A stretch of 64,000 bases of DNA, taken from contig CP053157.1 of NCBI GenBank assembly GCA_014607495.2, forward strand, positions 7,502,001 through 7,566,000. Reading direction: 5' to 3'. This DNA is from Carposina sasakii (Eukaryota > Arthropoda > Insecta > Lepidoptera > Carposinidae). Made by a program: the position numbers and the translations under genes. Positions 31,701 through 43,158 of this stretch are shown piece by piece; within the stretch, counting starts at the first letter, position 1, and each line of letters begins with the position of its first letter. Below the pieces are notes generated by a model. The model saw nothing but the letters and a program-made list of their open reading frames with translations. It was not told where the DNA came from and did no database searches.

Positions 31701-34700
31701 ATGATTTGTAACTAGTGATGGTCCTATGTGTGAGGAATTTGCGTTTTTAGAAGTCGTCATTAGTAACAGGTAGGTATGTACGTAATAAATGTTACTTTTT
31801 TATGGTAGGTCCTACCATAAATAAATAATACTTACCTACGTAGGTAGGTAGGTGTATTGTTACTAATACGCCGAATATGTTAGTGTTTGATATACGTTAT
31901 TTGTAAAACTTTATCAAAAGAAGGACAATGCAATAAAAGGTTTTTCATACCTATTGATTAGATTATATTTATGAATACAATTTCGAAAGATAGGTTGTAT
32001 ATTTTATTATATTATTGTCTTGCCAATTACCGATATTGATGCCTAAAATTAATTATAAAAACTTTGGTAGGTACTTATGATATCGTTATTTATAAGTAAC
32101 TTCATAGTATCTAGGTAATAATAATGTATTAAATACTTTGTGATAAAATTTATGGATTAAAAAGATATCAAAATGAAATGTTGGTTCAGCACGTGAATAA
32201 TTAAGGATCACTTGGCTATCTTTGTAGACACGAGCCAATATTAATTGATACTAATTAACTTATGTTCATAATCATCTAAGTAGTAATATGCTAGTAGACA
32301 TAGGTACAAGTAACTTGGTAGGTAAATAAGAAACTAACTAGGCACTTATTTTTTTTAAATAAAGATGTATTCATAGATTAACTAATTAATAATCAAATCT
32401 CACTCAGGTGAATTTTTATTTTTATTTTATAATCTATACATATACTAAAAATGTAACGGATCGCTATCTGTACATAGAAGATATATGAGAAATAATATTA
32501 TAGGAGACCTTTATCAACGCAATAGAACCCAAAACGATGATTTTTGGAATTATTGTCGGTTTGTCTGTTTGTCTGTGCGTTTGTGCACGCTAATCTCAGA
32601 AACGGCTGAACCGATTTCGATGCAGTTTTCAGGAATATATTGTGACAGGTCCCACTTAACATATAGGCTTTTATTTATTTATTAGCTTTTTATCCAGGGA
32701 AAATGTTTTTATGCCGGATAATTTCGACATTTTGTTTTTTCTGTACTTCACGCGGACGGAATTGCGGGCGTCCACTAGTATAATATCTTAATTAAGATTA
32801 ATTTATAAGATACTTCTCCATAATATAATCCGCTAGGATATGGTTGATTTGTGCTGAGGGATTCAGCTTTGTTTACCGAGATTTGGCTAGTGTATAGCTA
32901 TCGGGATGAAAAATAACGTTGCCAATAATGTAATTTAAAAGAGATGGTAAAATTCGTCATCCGAGTTAAGTGACCCGATAGCTCAGTTGGTAGAGCGATG
33001 CACGGAATGCGAGTGATCGTGAGTTCAAATCTTACTAAGGTGAATTTTTTTTTCATTTTCTTATTAACATTTTATAATACATATAGGTATACCCGCTTAG
33101 AGGTAGGTACGAGGTGATGTGGGTAATAGTGGGTATAAAATAAAGATTTTGGGTACTTTTTTCAAGAAAACTATTTCCTTGTTTTGGGTCCATCTCGAAA
33201 CTCTTTGTACTAACATTAATTATATATATATATATGGAAAATCCTGACTTTTAGAAACCAGCTGAAACCGAGCGTCCAAAATGGGACAACGCCATGGAGT
33301 TCCTCATGTCCTGCATCGCCACCTCCGTGGGGCTCGGCAACGTGTGGCGGTTTCCCTTCGTCGCCTACCAGAACGGCGGCGGCGCCTTCCTCATACCGTA
33401 CATCATTGTACTCCTGGTGATCGGCAAACCGATGTACTATCTTGAAACGGTGCTGGGCCAGTTCAGCAGTGGAAATTGCATTAAAATATGGGCTCTATCT
33501 CCAGCTATGAAAGGTATGATCTTGTTACTGTATTCCACACAGATCCAAGTTTAAAAATAACGCCTTTCTTCTTTAAATCAAAGCTATAATCACAAAGTAA
33601 CTTCCCGCAGTTCCCGTTGCCATTTAAAACTACGCAACGGATTTTGATGCGGTACTTTTAATAGATAGAGTGATTCAAGAGGAAGGTTTGTATCTAAAAC
33701 TAGAGATTCGCCCGGGCATCGCACGGGTGCAATACTCGGACAAAGTCGTGGGCGGCCGCTAGTTTTATATATTGAGACAAATATTACAGTAAAATCAAAA
33801 GGAGATAGTAGGAATATCCCTAACGTGCCAAATGGTTTTATGCAGTTTTTCTATTTTAGGTACCGGTTACGCGCAAGCCTTAGGCGCTGGCTACGTGCTT
33901 TCATACTACGTGTCCATCATCGCTCTGTGCCTCTATTACCTGGCCATGAGCTTCCAGGGGACACTGCCGTGGTCGGTCTGCCGGGAAGAGTGGGACAACT
34001 GCGTGCCTTCGGGACAGTCCGTCAACATTAGCGAGATCGAAGGCAACCCGGTCAGCAGCGCCGAGCTGTATTTTACGTAAGTTTTATTGATATACAAAGA
34101 AACATGTATAATTGGTGAAAATATAAAAAAGCGTATTTCTTCGTTTAAAGAGCTACTTTGGGTGTAAATTATATCATGATACTACCTACTGCCCCATCTG
34201 ACTAACGATGATAGATAAACTAGCTAATCCAGTTTAGTTTGTGCCTGGCTAGTTCTCTCCAGTGGCAACAATTTCATTTCTTTTAATATGGTTTCAGACA
34301 AACAGTTTTGCGGCAGTCTGACGGTATCCACGATGGTATCGGTAAGTTAGTTTATTATTGGTTAATTCCCCTACACAATCCTGTTCTAATGCGGGGCTTC
34401 ACTAGAATACATCAGCCGCATCTCTTTTCTAAAAACTCGGGCATTCTCTCAGTCGATAAGCTAACGACTTATCACTGGTCATTTACATCTGTCTCCGCTA
34501 TGCTAAACGGGGCTGGGGGATTTCCTTTATGATCCTGCAGTTATGCCTACCCCATTTGGGGAACACAGCATGTGTGATACCCTAACAGCAGACTTGCAAT
34601 ACTTAACAAGACCTCTGATTTTATATTTCTACATTATGTCCAATTTTCATTACAGGCACACCGATATGGGATCTTAGCCTCTGTCTGTTGGCATCTTGGG

Positions 34701-37700
34701 TAATCATATTCGTCATCGTTGCAAAGGGTGTCAAGAGTTCTGGTAAAGCGGCATACTTCCTCGCCCTGTTCCCCTACGTCGTTATGTTCATCCTTCTCAT
34801 AAGGTGAGTTAATCTAAATTATCTAACAAAGGTCTCTACCATAATTTGCGACTCTGTTAACTCAGACTACTTCACTCTATTTAAGACTACTACTATTAAG
34901 TACTCGTATTAACCAAGATACCTATTGTTTTTCGGGAACGACAATTTCCCTGAGGTGAAATTTATATTTTATCCTACGCCTTTCCTCGGAAGCATTTCCC
35001 ATTTTTCCGATTATGCATAATCCCTTTACATAATAGCGGACAACTATCTAAGATTTAGACCTACCCTACATAGCTAAATAGAGTAGGTATATCGTACCAA
35101 TGTCAACAAAAGTTTTCCTTTTTGTTTTCAGAGCAGTTACTTTACCTGGCGCTGGCAAAGGCATTATGTTTTTCATTACACCCGAATGGAACAAGATCTT
35201 GGAATTAAGGGTAAAGCATCTATAACTACGAGTACGACCTAATTACTTTTCTAAAATTATTAAGAATATTCACCACTGTGAGTCCATTTACTTGGATTAT
35301 CTTCATTCATCATCCACGACACAAGACCTTAGGGATCTTACTCGTAGTTTGGGACTAGGTCAAAAATGTAACGGATCGCTGTCTGTACACGGAAGATATA
35401 ATGAGAAAAAATATTATAGACCTTTATCAACGCAATAGAACCCAAAACGATGATTTTTGGAATTATTGTCGGTTTGTCTGTTTGTCTGTGCGTTTGTGCA
35501 CGCTAATCTCAGAAACGGCTGAACCGATTTCGATGCAGTTTTCAGGGATATATTGTGACAGGCCCCACTTAACATATAGGCTTTTTATCTCGGGAAAATG
35601 TTTTTATCCCGGATAATTTCGACATTTTGTTTTTTCTGTAGTCCACGCGGACGGAGGCGCGAGCGTCCACTAGTTATTATTATATTATCATCATCTCATT
35701 CTTGACTCCATTATTCAACACCATGTTCAACTGTTTGTCTTTATTATTTGTTACAGGTATGGTACGCTGCTGTAACACAAGTGTTCTTCTCGCTGTCTGT
35801 ATGTTCGGGAGCTCTTATCATGTTTGCCTCATACAATGGCTTCAAGCAGAATGTTTATAGGTAACTAACAACATTTTGAGTTTTGTGTGATTTAATTACC
35901 TATACCTACTTATAACCGACCCACATAATTGATACAATTCTAAGATTTATGAGTTCGATATACATATTTCTTACAATACATCGTGGACTTGAATTGCCAT
36001 AATATAATAAATAAATAATCTAATCGAACAAATTTATGACTAGGCTAATCCATTATTTTATTAGTCTTTCTTCTGAGAAAAACGAAAAAAATATTTACTT
36101 AGAAGTGGAGTTCGCCCTCGAACCTGATAACTCATATTATGATTATAGGTAGGTTGGCCTACAGTTACAATAAAAATGTTAGAGTCCGTTTCATAGAATA
36201 AGTTCTATGGCTGACATCGGTACAAACATTTTTTGTATTCAGTAAAAGTAAAGGAACCACATACCCATTTAGTGAAACGAACCCTAGTCGTAATATGTTT
36301 ATTTTTTTCTTACACAGAGATTCAATGATCGTGACAACCCTGGATACGTTTACGAGCTTGATCTCCGGCATCACGATATTTGGGGTCCTCGGTAACTTAG
36401 CCTACGAGTTGGGATATGATGACGTCAGCCAAGTGATCGGCTCCGGCGGCACGAGTCTTGCTTTCATCTCATATCCTGACGCTATTGCCAAATCACCATT
36501 TGTGCCACAGGTTTGTTCTTCACAATATATAAGTATGTTATAGGTACGTATATTGTACATGTTGTTATTAATTGTAGCTTAAGCTCTACCTAATTTTAAT
36601 TAGGTACCTACTGTTAATTAATTTTACAAATGGGACAAGCACGTCAAGTAGGTCAGTGTAGCATTCGAGAACCGTTTCCCTTGTTATACATTACCAACTT
36701 TACTTACCATTCCAATGCAGGAAATGAGGACTCTCTTGTATTTCAGTTGTTCACTTTACTTAGTTCCTCTATGTCTTATATTAATCCACTATCGTTATAA
36801 ACCATACTTCTTTAATTAATAAGATGCATAACAGCCTCCATTAACAAAATACTCCGTTCTTATCTAGCTATTCTCCGTCCTGTTTTTCCTGATGATGGCG
36901 GTTCTCGGCATCGGGTCCGGAGTGGCTCTGCTGTCGACCATCAACACGGTGCTTCTGGACGCGTTCCCGAGAGTGCCCACGCTGTTCATGGCTATTGGCG
37001 GCTGCATCGTCGGCTTTCTAGTCGGACTTGTTTATGTTACACCGGTAAGGTTTTAATCATTGTACACTAGCTAAAGCTAGCCGCCGCGTGGTGCCGGCAG
37101 AGTAGAATTTGTAACACCCCATGCCTGCCTATGGGTATCGTAGGTACGAGACAATTAAGGCGGGCAGCAGCACCTCCCGTGCTGACATCATATCCAAATA
37201 TCAGACTGCAACCAACCCGCCTGCCCAGCGTAGTGACTATGAACAAAAACCCCCCATGGCAGTAGCCTTGTGGTTTGCTCTGGGGAAGGCCTACGTCCAG
37301 CAGTGGACTGCAATAGGCTGACGTCATGCGACACTTACGGGTATAAAATTTGGAACTGGTAACACTGAATATTTATAGATATAGACTCTCAGGATTTTCC
37401 AATGAATAGGTACTGCAGCTATCTATGCATATAATAAAAATGTAACGGAAAAATGTAAGATATATGAGAAAAAATATTATAGGAGACCTTTATCAACGCA
37501 ATAGTACCCAAAACAATGATTTTTGAAATTTTTGTCTGTCTGTGCGATTTCGATGCAGTTTTCACGTATATATTGTGACAGGTCCCACTTAACATATAAG
37601 CTACTAATTATTCCGGGAAAATGTTTTTGTCCCGGATAATTTCGACACTTTGTTTTTTCTGTAGTCCACGCAGACGGAGTCTCGGGCGTCCACTATCGTG

Positions 37701-40253
37701 AATATAATGCAGCGTACGCTACACTGCAGATTACTTAGTATGATCCAGTAACATATTTATATGAATCTTTGTTACAGGGTGGGCAGTACATATTGGAAAT
37801 AGTGGATCAGTACGGTGGAACATTCATGAGACTGTTCGCAGCTATTACTGAAACTATTGGAGTCTTCTGGATTTACGGTAACTAACTCTACCTCAGTATT
37901 AAATTATTATTATAATAAGAGATACAAGATACCTACTTGCCTGTGGTTCTATCGGCCCTTGGTGCTCTGCCTACCCCATAAGGGATAAAGGCGTGATTAT
38001 ATATTATATATGTATACTTGCCCGAATACTTGACACCATGAAAATAGAGGTACCTAGGTAACAAATAAAGTACCCGCCTAATACATAGGTACCTTTAAAA
38101 ATTAATGGTGTGCCGCCATCACGCCGCCATTAACAAAGATTCAAATATGTTCGTTCAGGTCTTGAAAATCTGTGCGTGGACATAGAGTTCATGTTGGGAA
38201 TCAAGACGTCGTTCTACTGGAGATGGTGCTGGGGCATCGTGACTCCAGTCATCATGATAGCCGTGTTCCTGTACGCGCTCATCACGGCCGACGTATTGCT
38301 TTTCGGCGGAGTGTACGAATACCCGAGATCTGCTTACAGTAAGTACTAATGTACATTAGGTAAGGTAGGCACATCTATTGTTCCTTAAATAAAACTGCAC
38401 GAAATAACGGCACACCAGTTTTACAATAGTAATAGTTCGAACAATACATTCATAATTGAAATCGTGGAACCAAGGGGTGAGAAACACAATAACTTAAAAT
38501 AGCAGCACAGCCTACTGGGCGACATTTGTCTACCATGTTTCTACGTAGATATTAATGAATTCTGACTTCACCCCGCAATCCGCCTGCAAAGCGTGGTGAC
38601 TATGGGCAAACCCCTCTGTGGTAGTAACCTTGTGGCTAGCCCTGGGAGGAGCCTACGTTCAGAAGTGGAATGTATCTAACAGGTTGATTTATGTGATATT
38701 TAATTGAATAATCTGATAATTACCGGGATTGCCCCATCACTCATTCTCGCTACTGTAACTCCTGTAAGCCAACAGAGGCGTCCAGAAAAATGCGAATAAA
38801 GGATAGAAAATCCTGGGGACCTAACAAGCGACTATAGGGTTTTAAAGTAATAGAAAAATAGACTAATAATTTAGTTATGTAGTTTAATAAGTTACCCCAT
38901 CTACAGATTCGATAGTAATAAAATGTGAACGTCCATCTATCTGTTATTCATAAGTACCTACTTAATATTTGTTAACCAGATTAACCAATAATCGATCGTT
39001 GAATTAATCAGACTGTTTTTTTTTTCAGTCGCTGGAAACGTTTTGCAGTACGTAGGAATGGCCATGATCCCCATTTTCATTGCTATCGCTCTTTGGAAAT
39101 ACAGATCTTCATCATTAATTGATGTAAGTATAATCAATCATGTAATTACTACTCATTAAGTATTTGATCCTGAAAGTTGTTAACAATCGGTAATCGTCAC
39201 GCAAGCAAAATCTTGTAGATTTGTCAATGTGACGATTAGGTTACGAACCGTCATAAAGTTGGGCAGAAGAATTACGTAACTCACAATTTTCACGATCGCA
39301 TTGCTTTGATTTTGCAAGTTACATAATGGGCCTATGGGCTTGTTTTACTCCTCTATGGTCCTACTGTTCACCAAATAACCTTATTTGCTAAGTTCACTAA
39401 CTCTCCGCCTCCTCCTAGCCTACAATACTCGTATGAAAACAACACGTTACTTAAAAAATGTAACATCGTTTTGCATTCATCGTAGACATCCTGCTAATAT
39501 CGGTTAGCCAGAGATTCCCAAACTTATTTTATCTAACACCCACTGTGAAATTCTCTTATTTTATAGCGCCCCATTTTTTTCACCTTCAAAACCTCAACAA
39601 TCGCGCTATTTTTTTCTGTGCCCTTTGCCACCCCCGTCTAAGCCTCCACCGCCCACAAGGGAGCGTTATCGCCCACTTTGGGAAACACTGGGTTAGACTA
39701 TCACGTGATTTGACGATTGCGCGAAAATGAAGGCTTCCTATTTATAGGGGGTAATCTGTGATTGAAGCAAACGTTTCAATGACGAACCGCTATTAAATCG
39801 ATCGAGAAATTTTGTTACTTTGTCTAAGCCCCAGGACAGCGGTCCTCTAAAGACCTTTTAAATTACATCATGGCAGGGCAGGCGCGTTTACTACGGAAAT
39901 TTCATTTCCGCATAAATGTAGGTAAGTCAATAACCTAGTGTGCGTTTTGTCAAATAGTTCCTTTGATGGCGCAATATTCTCAGTGTTACTGCATGCAAAA
40001 AATGTTAGAATCCGAAATCAGGCATAGGAGTCGTTCTATGTAACGAACTATACCTAATTAATGATTGCGTGTTCCACAGACTATAAAGGCGGCATTCGGC
40101 AAGAAGAAGACGTACGGTCCTCGCGACGAGTACACCCGGGAGGAATGGAAGCGTTTCCGGCAGGACGCAAAGTACCAGCGAGAGCTGAAGCGATCCAACT
40201 GGTTCCACCACATCTTCCTCAGTCTTTTCGGAGGCTATCGCAGAGGAGTCTAA
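28705..40253 (+). CDS. sodium-dependent nutrient amino acid transporter 1-like (SLC6 NAT), copy B, 5' end not found
   Basis: Tandem paralogue of copy A with the same predicted role. Thirteen exons: 28705-28827, 33255-33513, 33860-34076, 34298-34341, 34656-34803, 35132-35210, 35757-35860, 36318-36510, 36868-37044, 37778-37877, 38159-38338, 39029-39123, 40080-40253 (1893 nt, 630 aa plus TAA). Every intron position and phase equals copy A; exons 4-7 and 9-12 have identical lengths. TM1 ([10 protein letters not shown]), the EL2 Cys pair (SVC...DNC) and a NIS glycosylation site are present. TM7 keeps LDT (Asp at 36343-36345). In TM6 copy B reads [10 protein letters not shown] where copy A reads [10 protein letters not shown], a difference at positions equivalent to the LeuT pocket residues G258 and F259. 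TM8 has VLGIGS, with Ser kept at a Na2 position. Exon 1 has no in-frame ATG and starts after an acceptor, so a start exon should lie between copy A and 28705. Introns are generally shorter than in copy A. Confidence 0.93.
28985..29030. repeat. single arm of the GC-rich fold-back element
   Basis: GTTTAGGGCCCGGTGGTAGG and CGAACCCTTG match one arm of the 20669-20829 inverted repeat. The mirror arm is absent. Confidence 0.5.
29640..30600. repeat. decayed Helitron-like and related repeats in intron 1 of copy B
   Basis: Three diverged repeats of an ATCAAAATCGGTTTAGCCGT-type block (29915, 30110, 30280, 30530) each followed by TTCAATTACAAACAC-like sequence, plus TCTGCAGTCCACGCGGGCGG at 30206. They resemble the interior and 3' parts of lepidopteran Helitron-like repeats. 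Boundaries are not clear. Confidence 0.4.
30731..31446 (+). pseudogene. decayed non-LTR retrotransposon (LINE) reverse-transcriptase 3' fragment
   Basis: Two conceptual frames join across a break near 30990. The first contains [30 protein letters not shown] and [18 protein letters not shown], the end of a LINE reverse transcriptase after its catalytic motif (upstream residues YD only hint at the YxDD-type site). The second contains [35 protein letters not shown] and GRGRPRRTF, typical of the C-terminus of such polyproteins, and stops at 31418-31420. It is followed by GGCGTAATTATTATGTATG and a (TATG)n tail. 5'-truncated with a frameshift. Not a host gene. It lies in intron 1 of NAT copy B in the sense direction. 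Confidence 0.8.
31447..32432. other. intron 1 of NAT copy B, unassigned part
   Basis: AT-rich with TACCTACC/GGTAGGTA runs. An interrupted CCTACGTAGGTAGGTAGG stretch is near 31835. No exon or element with ends was recognised. Confidence 0.4.
32433..32778 (+). mobile_element. non-autonomous Helitron-like element, best-preserved copy
   Basis: Starts TCTATACATATACTAAAAAT right after A and ends GGGCGTCCACTAG right before T. TC...CTAG termini between host A and T are the Helitron signature. A GGACG...CGTCC stem lies directly before the end. The interior holds TGTGCACGCTAATCTCAGAA and CTGAACCGATTTCGATGCAG. There is no Rep/helicase coding. Confidence 0.75.
32972..33085 (+). mobile_element. tRNA-derived SINE
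   Basis: GACCCGATAGCTCAGTTGGT (box A), GAGTTCAAATCTTACT (weak box B), then TGAATTTTTTTTTCATTTTC and TTATTAACATTTTATAATAC. It is the plus-strand member of the 5097 and 14720 family. Confidence 0.7.
33600..33763 (+). mobile_element. Helitron-like 3' part, another family
   Basis: AAAACTACGCAACGGATTTT, ATAGATAGAGTGATTCAAGA, GCATCGCACGGGTGCAA and the end GTGGGCGGCCGCTAG followed by T. A related piece without the end lies at 14850-14990. Confidence 0.5.
34390..34575 (-). repeat. dispersed repeat 'CACACGGCTGTGTTCCCGAA', inverted copy
   Basis: GACTTATCACTGGTCATTTA, CTATGCTAAACGGGGCTGGG, ATGATCCTGCAGTTATGCCT and GGGGAACACAGCATGTGTG are the reverse complement of the 12893 family. It fills intron 4 of NAT copy B. 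Confidence 0.45.
35362..35673 (+). mobile_element. Helitron-like element, slightly 5'-truncated
   Basis: CAAAAATGTAACGGATCGCT through GTGCACGCTAATCTCAGAAA to CGAGCGTCCACTAG followed by T. The TCTATACATA start is missing. It is very similar to 32433-32778. Intron 6 of NAT copy B. Confidence 0.7.
36172..36232. repeat. short dispersed repeat (also 40004-40052 and 63538-63590)
   Basis: AAAAATGTTAGAGTCCGTTT with TTCTATGGCTGACATCGG. The other two sites read AATGTTAG(A/T)(A)TCCGAAATCAGGC and (AGGAGT)(C/T)GTTCTATG. These appear to be ends of one small element. The 40004 copy lies just upstream of the last exon of NAT copy B. Confidence 0.4.
37083..37325 (+). mobile_element. retroelement 3' end (family of 11460-11716)
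   Basis: CGTGGTGCCGGCAGAGTAGA, CCAACCCGCCTGCCCAGCGT, ACGTCCAGCAGTGGACTGCA, ATAGGCTGACG. Intron 9 of NAT copy B. Confidence 0.6.
37422..37695 (+). mobile_element. Helitron-like element with small deletions
   Basis: Starts TCTATGCATATAATAAAAAT after A and ends CGGGCGTCCACTAT, where CTAG has become CTAT. It lacks the TGTGCACGCTAATCTCAGAA block. Confidence 0.65.
37940..38012 (+). mobile_element. 5'-truncated LINE 3' tail
   Basis: GTGGTTCTATCGGCCCTTGG, CTCTGCCTACCCCATAAGGG, ATAAAGGCGTGATTATATAT. Same type as 16140-16240. Intron 10 of NAT copy B. Confidence 0.55.
38575..38690 (+). mobile_element. decayed retroelement 3' end (family of 11460-11716)
   Basis: GCAATCCGCCTGCAAAGCGT, TGACTATGGGCAAACCCCTC, AGCCTACGTTCAGAAGTGGA. 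Intron 11 of NAT copy B. Confidence 0.45.
39509..39690. mobile_element. hAT MITE with near 8-bp TSD
   Basis: CAGAGATTCCCAAACTTATT and ACTTTGGGAAACACTG are hAT-style inverted ends. The flanks GGTTAGCC and GGTTAGAC agree at 7 of 8 bases if one terminal base is shared. Related to 12693-12872. Intron 12 of NAT copy B. Confidence 0.7.
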
Positions 40254-40353
40254 TCAAACTGGCTTTGACAGAACTAACTTAAAAATATCTCACTCGAACT
40301 CGATAAGTTTAAGTACCTATATTTAATTCGAACTTTAATTTATTGTCTCGTAA

Positions 40354-40359
40354 AATAAA
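40354..40359 (+). promoter_or_regulatory. candidate polyadenylation signal of NAT copy B
   Basis: AATAAA 101 bp after the TAA stop at 40251-40253, in AT-rich sequence. A good distance for a 3'UTR end. Confidence 0.5.
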
Positions 40360-42938
40360 TGTAATTATAATATCTTATAAATAAGTAAGCAGTGTTTTAC
40401 TATCAATTCCTTGACCTACACAAGCACCTAGAGAATTATTTACTCTCGTATGTATAGTTATTTATTACCTACTTTAAGGTATACACTTAAATATTTGCTA
40501 CAATAATAATATTTGGACAATACTTGAATAGCGGCAGAAGCGGGTCGGTAATTTTAGATGGGGGTTCACAGTTCTTTTATTATGAGCAAAATCTTCACTC
40601 TTATTAAAATTCAAAGGACCTAATGAAACACATCAAAGGCAACCATATCGCGTTTTAACTCGGACTAAGCGACATCTAGTGGCCGCATACGTACACTACG
40701 AATTAATGTGAGCGGCGCTCCAGATAAGGCTAATTTTTTTATACGAAATCTTCTGTTTCACGCGCCGGTCTATGTCAGTATGTCTCTTTCGCACTCATTG
40801 AATACTGTACTAGGAATCGTACCAAATTACGTTTCATTGGAGCGCGATCGCTAGCGCTCCACTCGATACATAAGATTACAACTTACTTGAGACGAACGCG
40901 CAGACACTATTGTATAAACATAGTAGAATTGAAACATAGTTATAAATATAGAGAAATATAGATTGCCTATGTAATCTTCGTGGTTGGGAGTGCACTGCAC
41001 GAGCGCTCCTTAGGACGAGCCGCCAGTGCCTAGCGGGATTACATTCACATGTCAGAAGTGGGATTCGACAAGGGAATCAGGGGAAGGTTGCGATTAATGG
41101 ACCGGCGCATTCTTTAGACCAGCCAATTATTTAAAAAATTAGACATGTTAGAACCTAAGGAGTAGAATGCTGGGCAACGGTGTTGAGACCGGCAAGTGCC
41201 CTTCATACCTCAGAGTCGGCGCGCCACGCGTTTCGAAGTAACTAGCACGAACGTCTATACCTACGAGGACGCCGATATAAAAATCGCTCCAAGAATAATT
41301 CGATGTAAGTGTTGTAATATTTTTGTTTATCTAATGATAGTTAACAATAATTTATTACTATATTTATTTATGTTTTGGTGATTTAATGATAATTTTTCTA
41401 AGTTCGTTCCTCTTTTTAATAGAACAATTATTTTTCATTAAGTACCTATGTAGTTGCTATCATTGGCCCACCATAATGAAGCTATTATTGGACCGGTTCA
41501 ATCAAAGAAATTTTAATATACATAACAACTTTTTATACAGCTTTGTTTTGTTCTTTCTAGAATGACGTCAGAAAAATAATAATAAAAAAACCATATTACG
41601 CCTGGAACAAAGTAAGCATGAAGCTTGTTATAGAATCGGTTATAAAAAAATAGTCTGATAAAATGAAGCATCTTGGATTTATGCTGTATCTTTGTACCGT
41701 TCACAAGTTAATAATAAAATTATTAGATGAATGTGATTCTTTTCATTAATAAAAAATTTATTAAAATTATATGTTTTTTTTTCTAGTTATCATGAATAGA
41801 AGTTTCTAAGTCCATTGATGGCAACGGGGCGGTCCATTCAATGCAACGGTAGTCCAAAGAAAGTAACTAAAGTAACAAGTTTTTGTCATTAATTTGCCAA
41901 AACTACTCAACTTTGAATTGAAATAAGTACAGAATCGTATTATATCAAGGAAGGATAAATATCAGTTATTAGTTCTATTTTATCACCTTTATTTAATTAG
42001 ATATGACGCCTCAAAGTTATATGGTCCAATCATCGCAACCTTCCCCTACGTTACTTACAAAAGTAAAGTCAAAACTATGCAATCGCGAAAATCGCGAGTG
42101 TGAGAGTGCGCGAGGCGAGTGGTTGGTGTGTGGGAGGGTGCCATACACACCCACGTCACACACTCGAAACTTTCGAAATCGCATTGCGTTGCTCTTGTAA
42201 ATTAGATACGTAATCAGCCTATCACGAAATAATTTTATACCTACTAGAGAATGAATTATTTATCTATATTCAGATAGAATACAGCCATTAGGTAGCTATC
42301 TTCACTTTTCTTGGAATCAAAATAGCTTATGGGAAGATTTACGTACAGCCGTGAGTAATAAGGAATACAAAAATATGTGGTTGTACTTTTCGTAATAACT
42401 ACCATCCACTTATTAATGGTCAATAGGCAGGACCACATTGACCACTATGATAGTATAGCTAACTTATGGCTCTTGTTAGCGCTGAAAAAAGAACCGTAGG
42501 TCACCACTGGAAAACTTACTAAGCTCATTTTAGCGATCAGGCTACTAAAGGATAGGTGCACTTTTAATAATCATCGCCTACTAGGCTTGAATCTCCTGGA
42601 TATAATGGTCGATTTTCCGCATTCCATTAGTCAAGTTTATCATATTAATGCACTACTACAAATATGGTATGGACGAACCTTCCACTTCGCCGTTTTGTTA
42701 CTTGACACTGTACTACAATCGTCGACCGACCGACCGAAATATTTTTAATATAAAACGTTCAATCTGCTTTAGTACAATTTGTCACTCTTTTCAGACGTGG
42801 GTAAGTCCGTCTCTTGAGTACTGATGTCTAAAACATAGATAAATGCCTTGTAATTCAGTGCCTCAACGCTTTTATATGCCTAGACCCATGGCAGTTAAAA
42901 TGCTAGTAAATAACACAGCCATATACCATTCCGGAAAA
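40360..42938. other. intergenic region between convergent genes
   Basis: No gene supported. The sequence is AT-rich with two more GC-rich spots. The spot at 40650-40870 includes GGAGCGCGATCGCTAGCGCT, with short inverted pieces. The other is at 42040-42190 (AATCGCGAAAATCGCGAGTG). Reading frames here are short and lack splice or family signals. Confidence 0.5.
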
Positions 42939-42944
42939 TTTATT
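42939..42944 (-). promoter_or_regulatory. candidate polyadenylation signal of the RBBP6-like gene
   Basis: TTTATT on the plus strand (AATAAA on the minus strand) lies 215 bp downstream of the stop at 43159-43161. No closer AATAAA was seen. Confidence 0.35.
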
Positions 42945-43158
42945 GATAAGAATAGCTTAATCTACAGTCCTATAGACAAAATGACCTAATGCATAGGTAA
43001 GTTTATATTATTATAAGCAATACACTTATATAAAGAAAAAATATATATACCTACATAGAATAGATAGAAAGAAAATTATGTACTCGTCTCTTCTCATAGT
43101 TACTAGTAATAAATGTAAAAGAACAAAAACTTTTCATCATACACATCATTTAAAAACT

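Noticed and set aside
32972..33043. Possible tRNA gene (good box A)
   Set aside because: The acceptor stem and box B are imperfect, and the sequence continues into a tail shared with two minus-strand copies, so it is a SINE head.
41196..41381. Frame followed by a donor-like GATGTAAGT near 41302
   Set aside because: Only about 35 codons before the donor, with no partner acceptor or family similarity. Not enough to call an exon.
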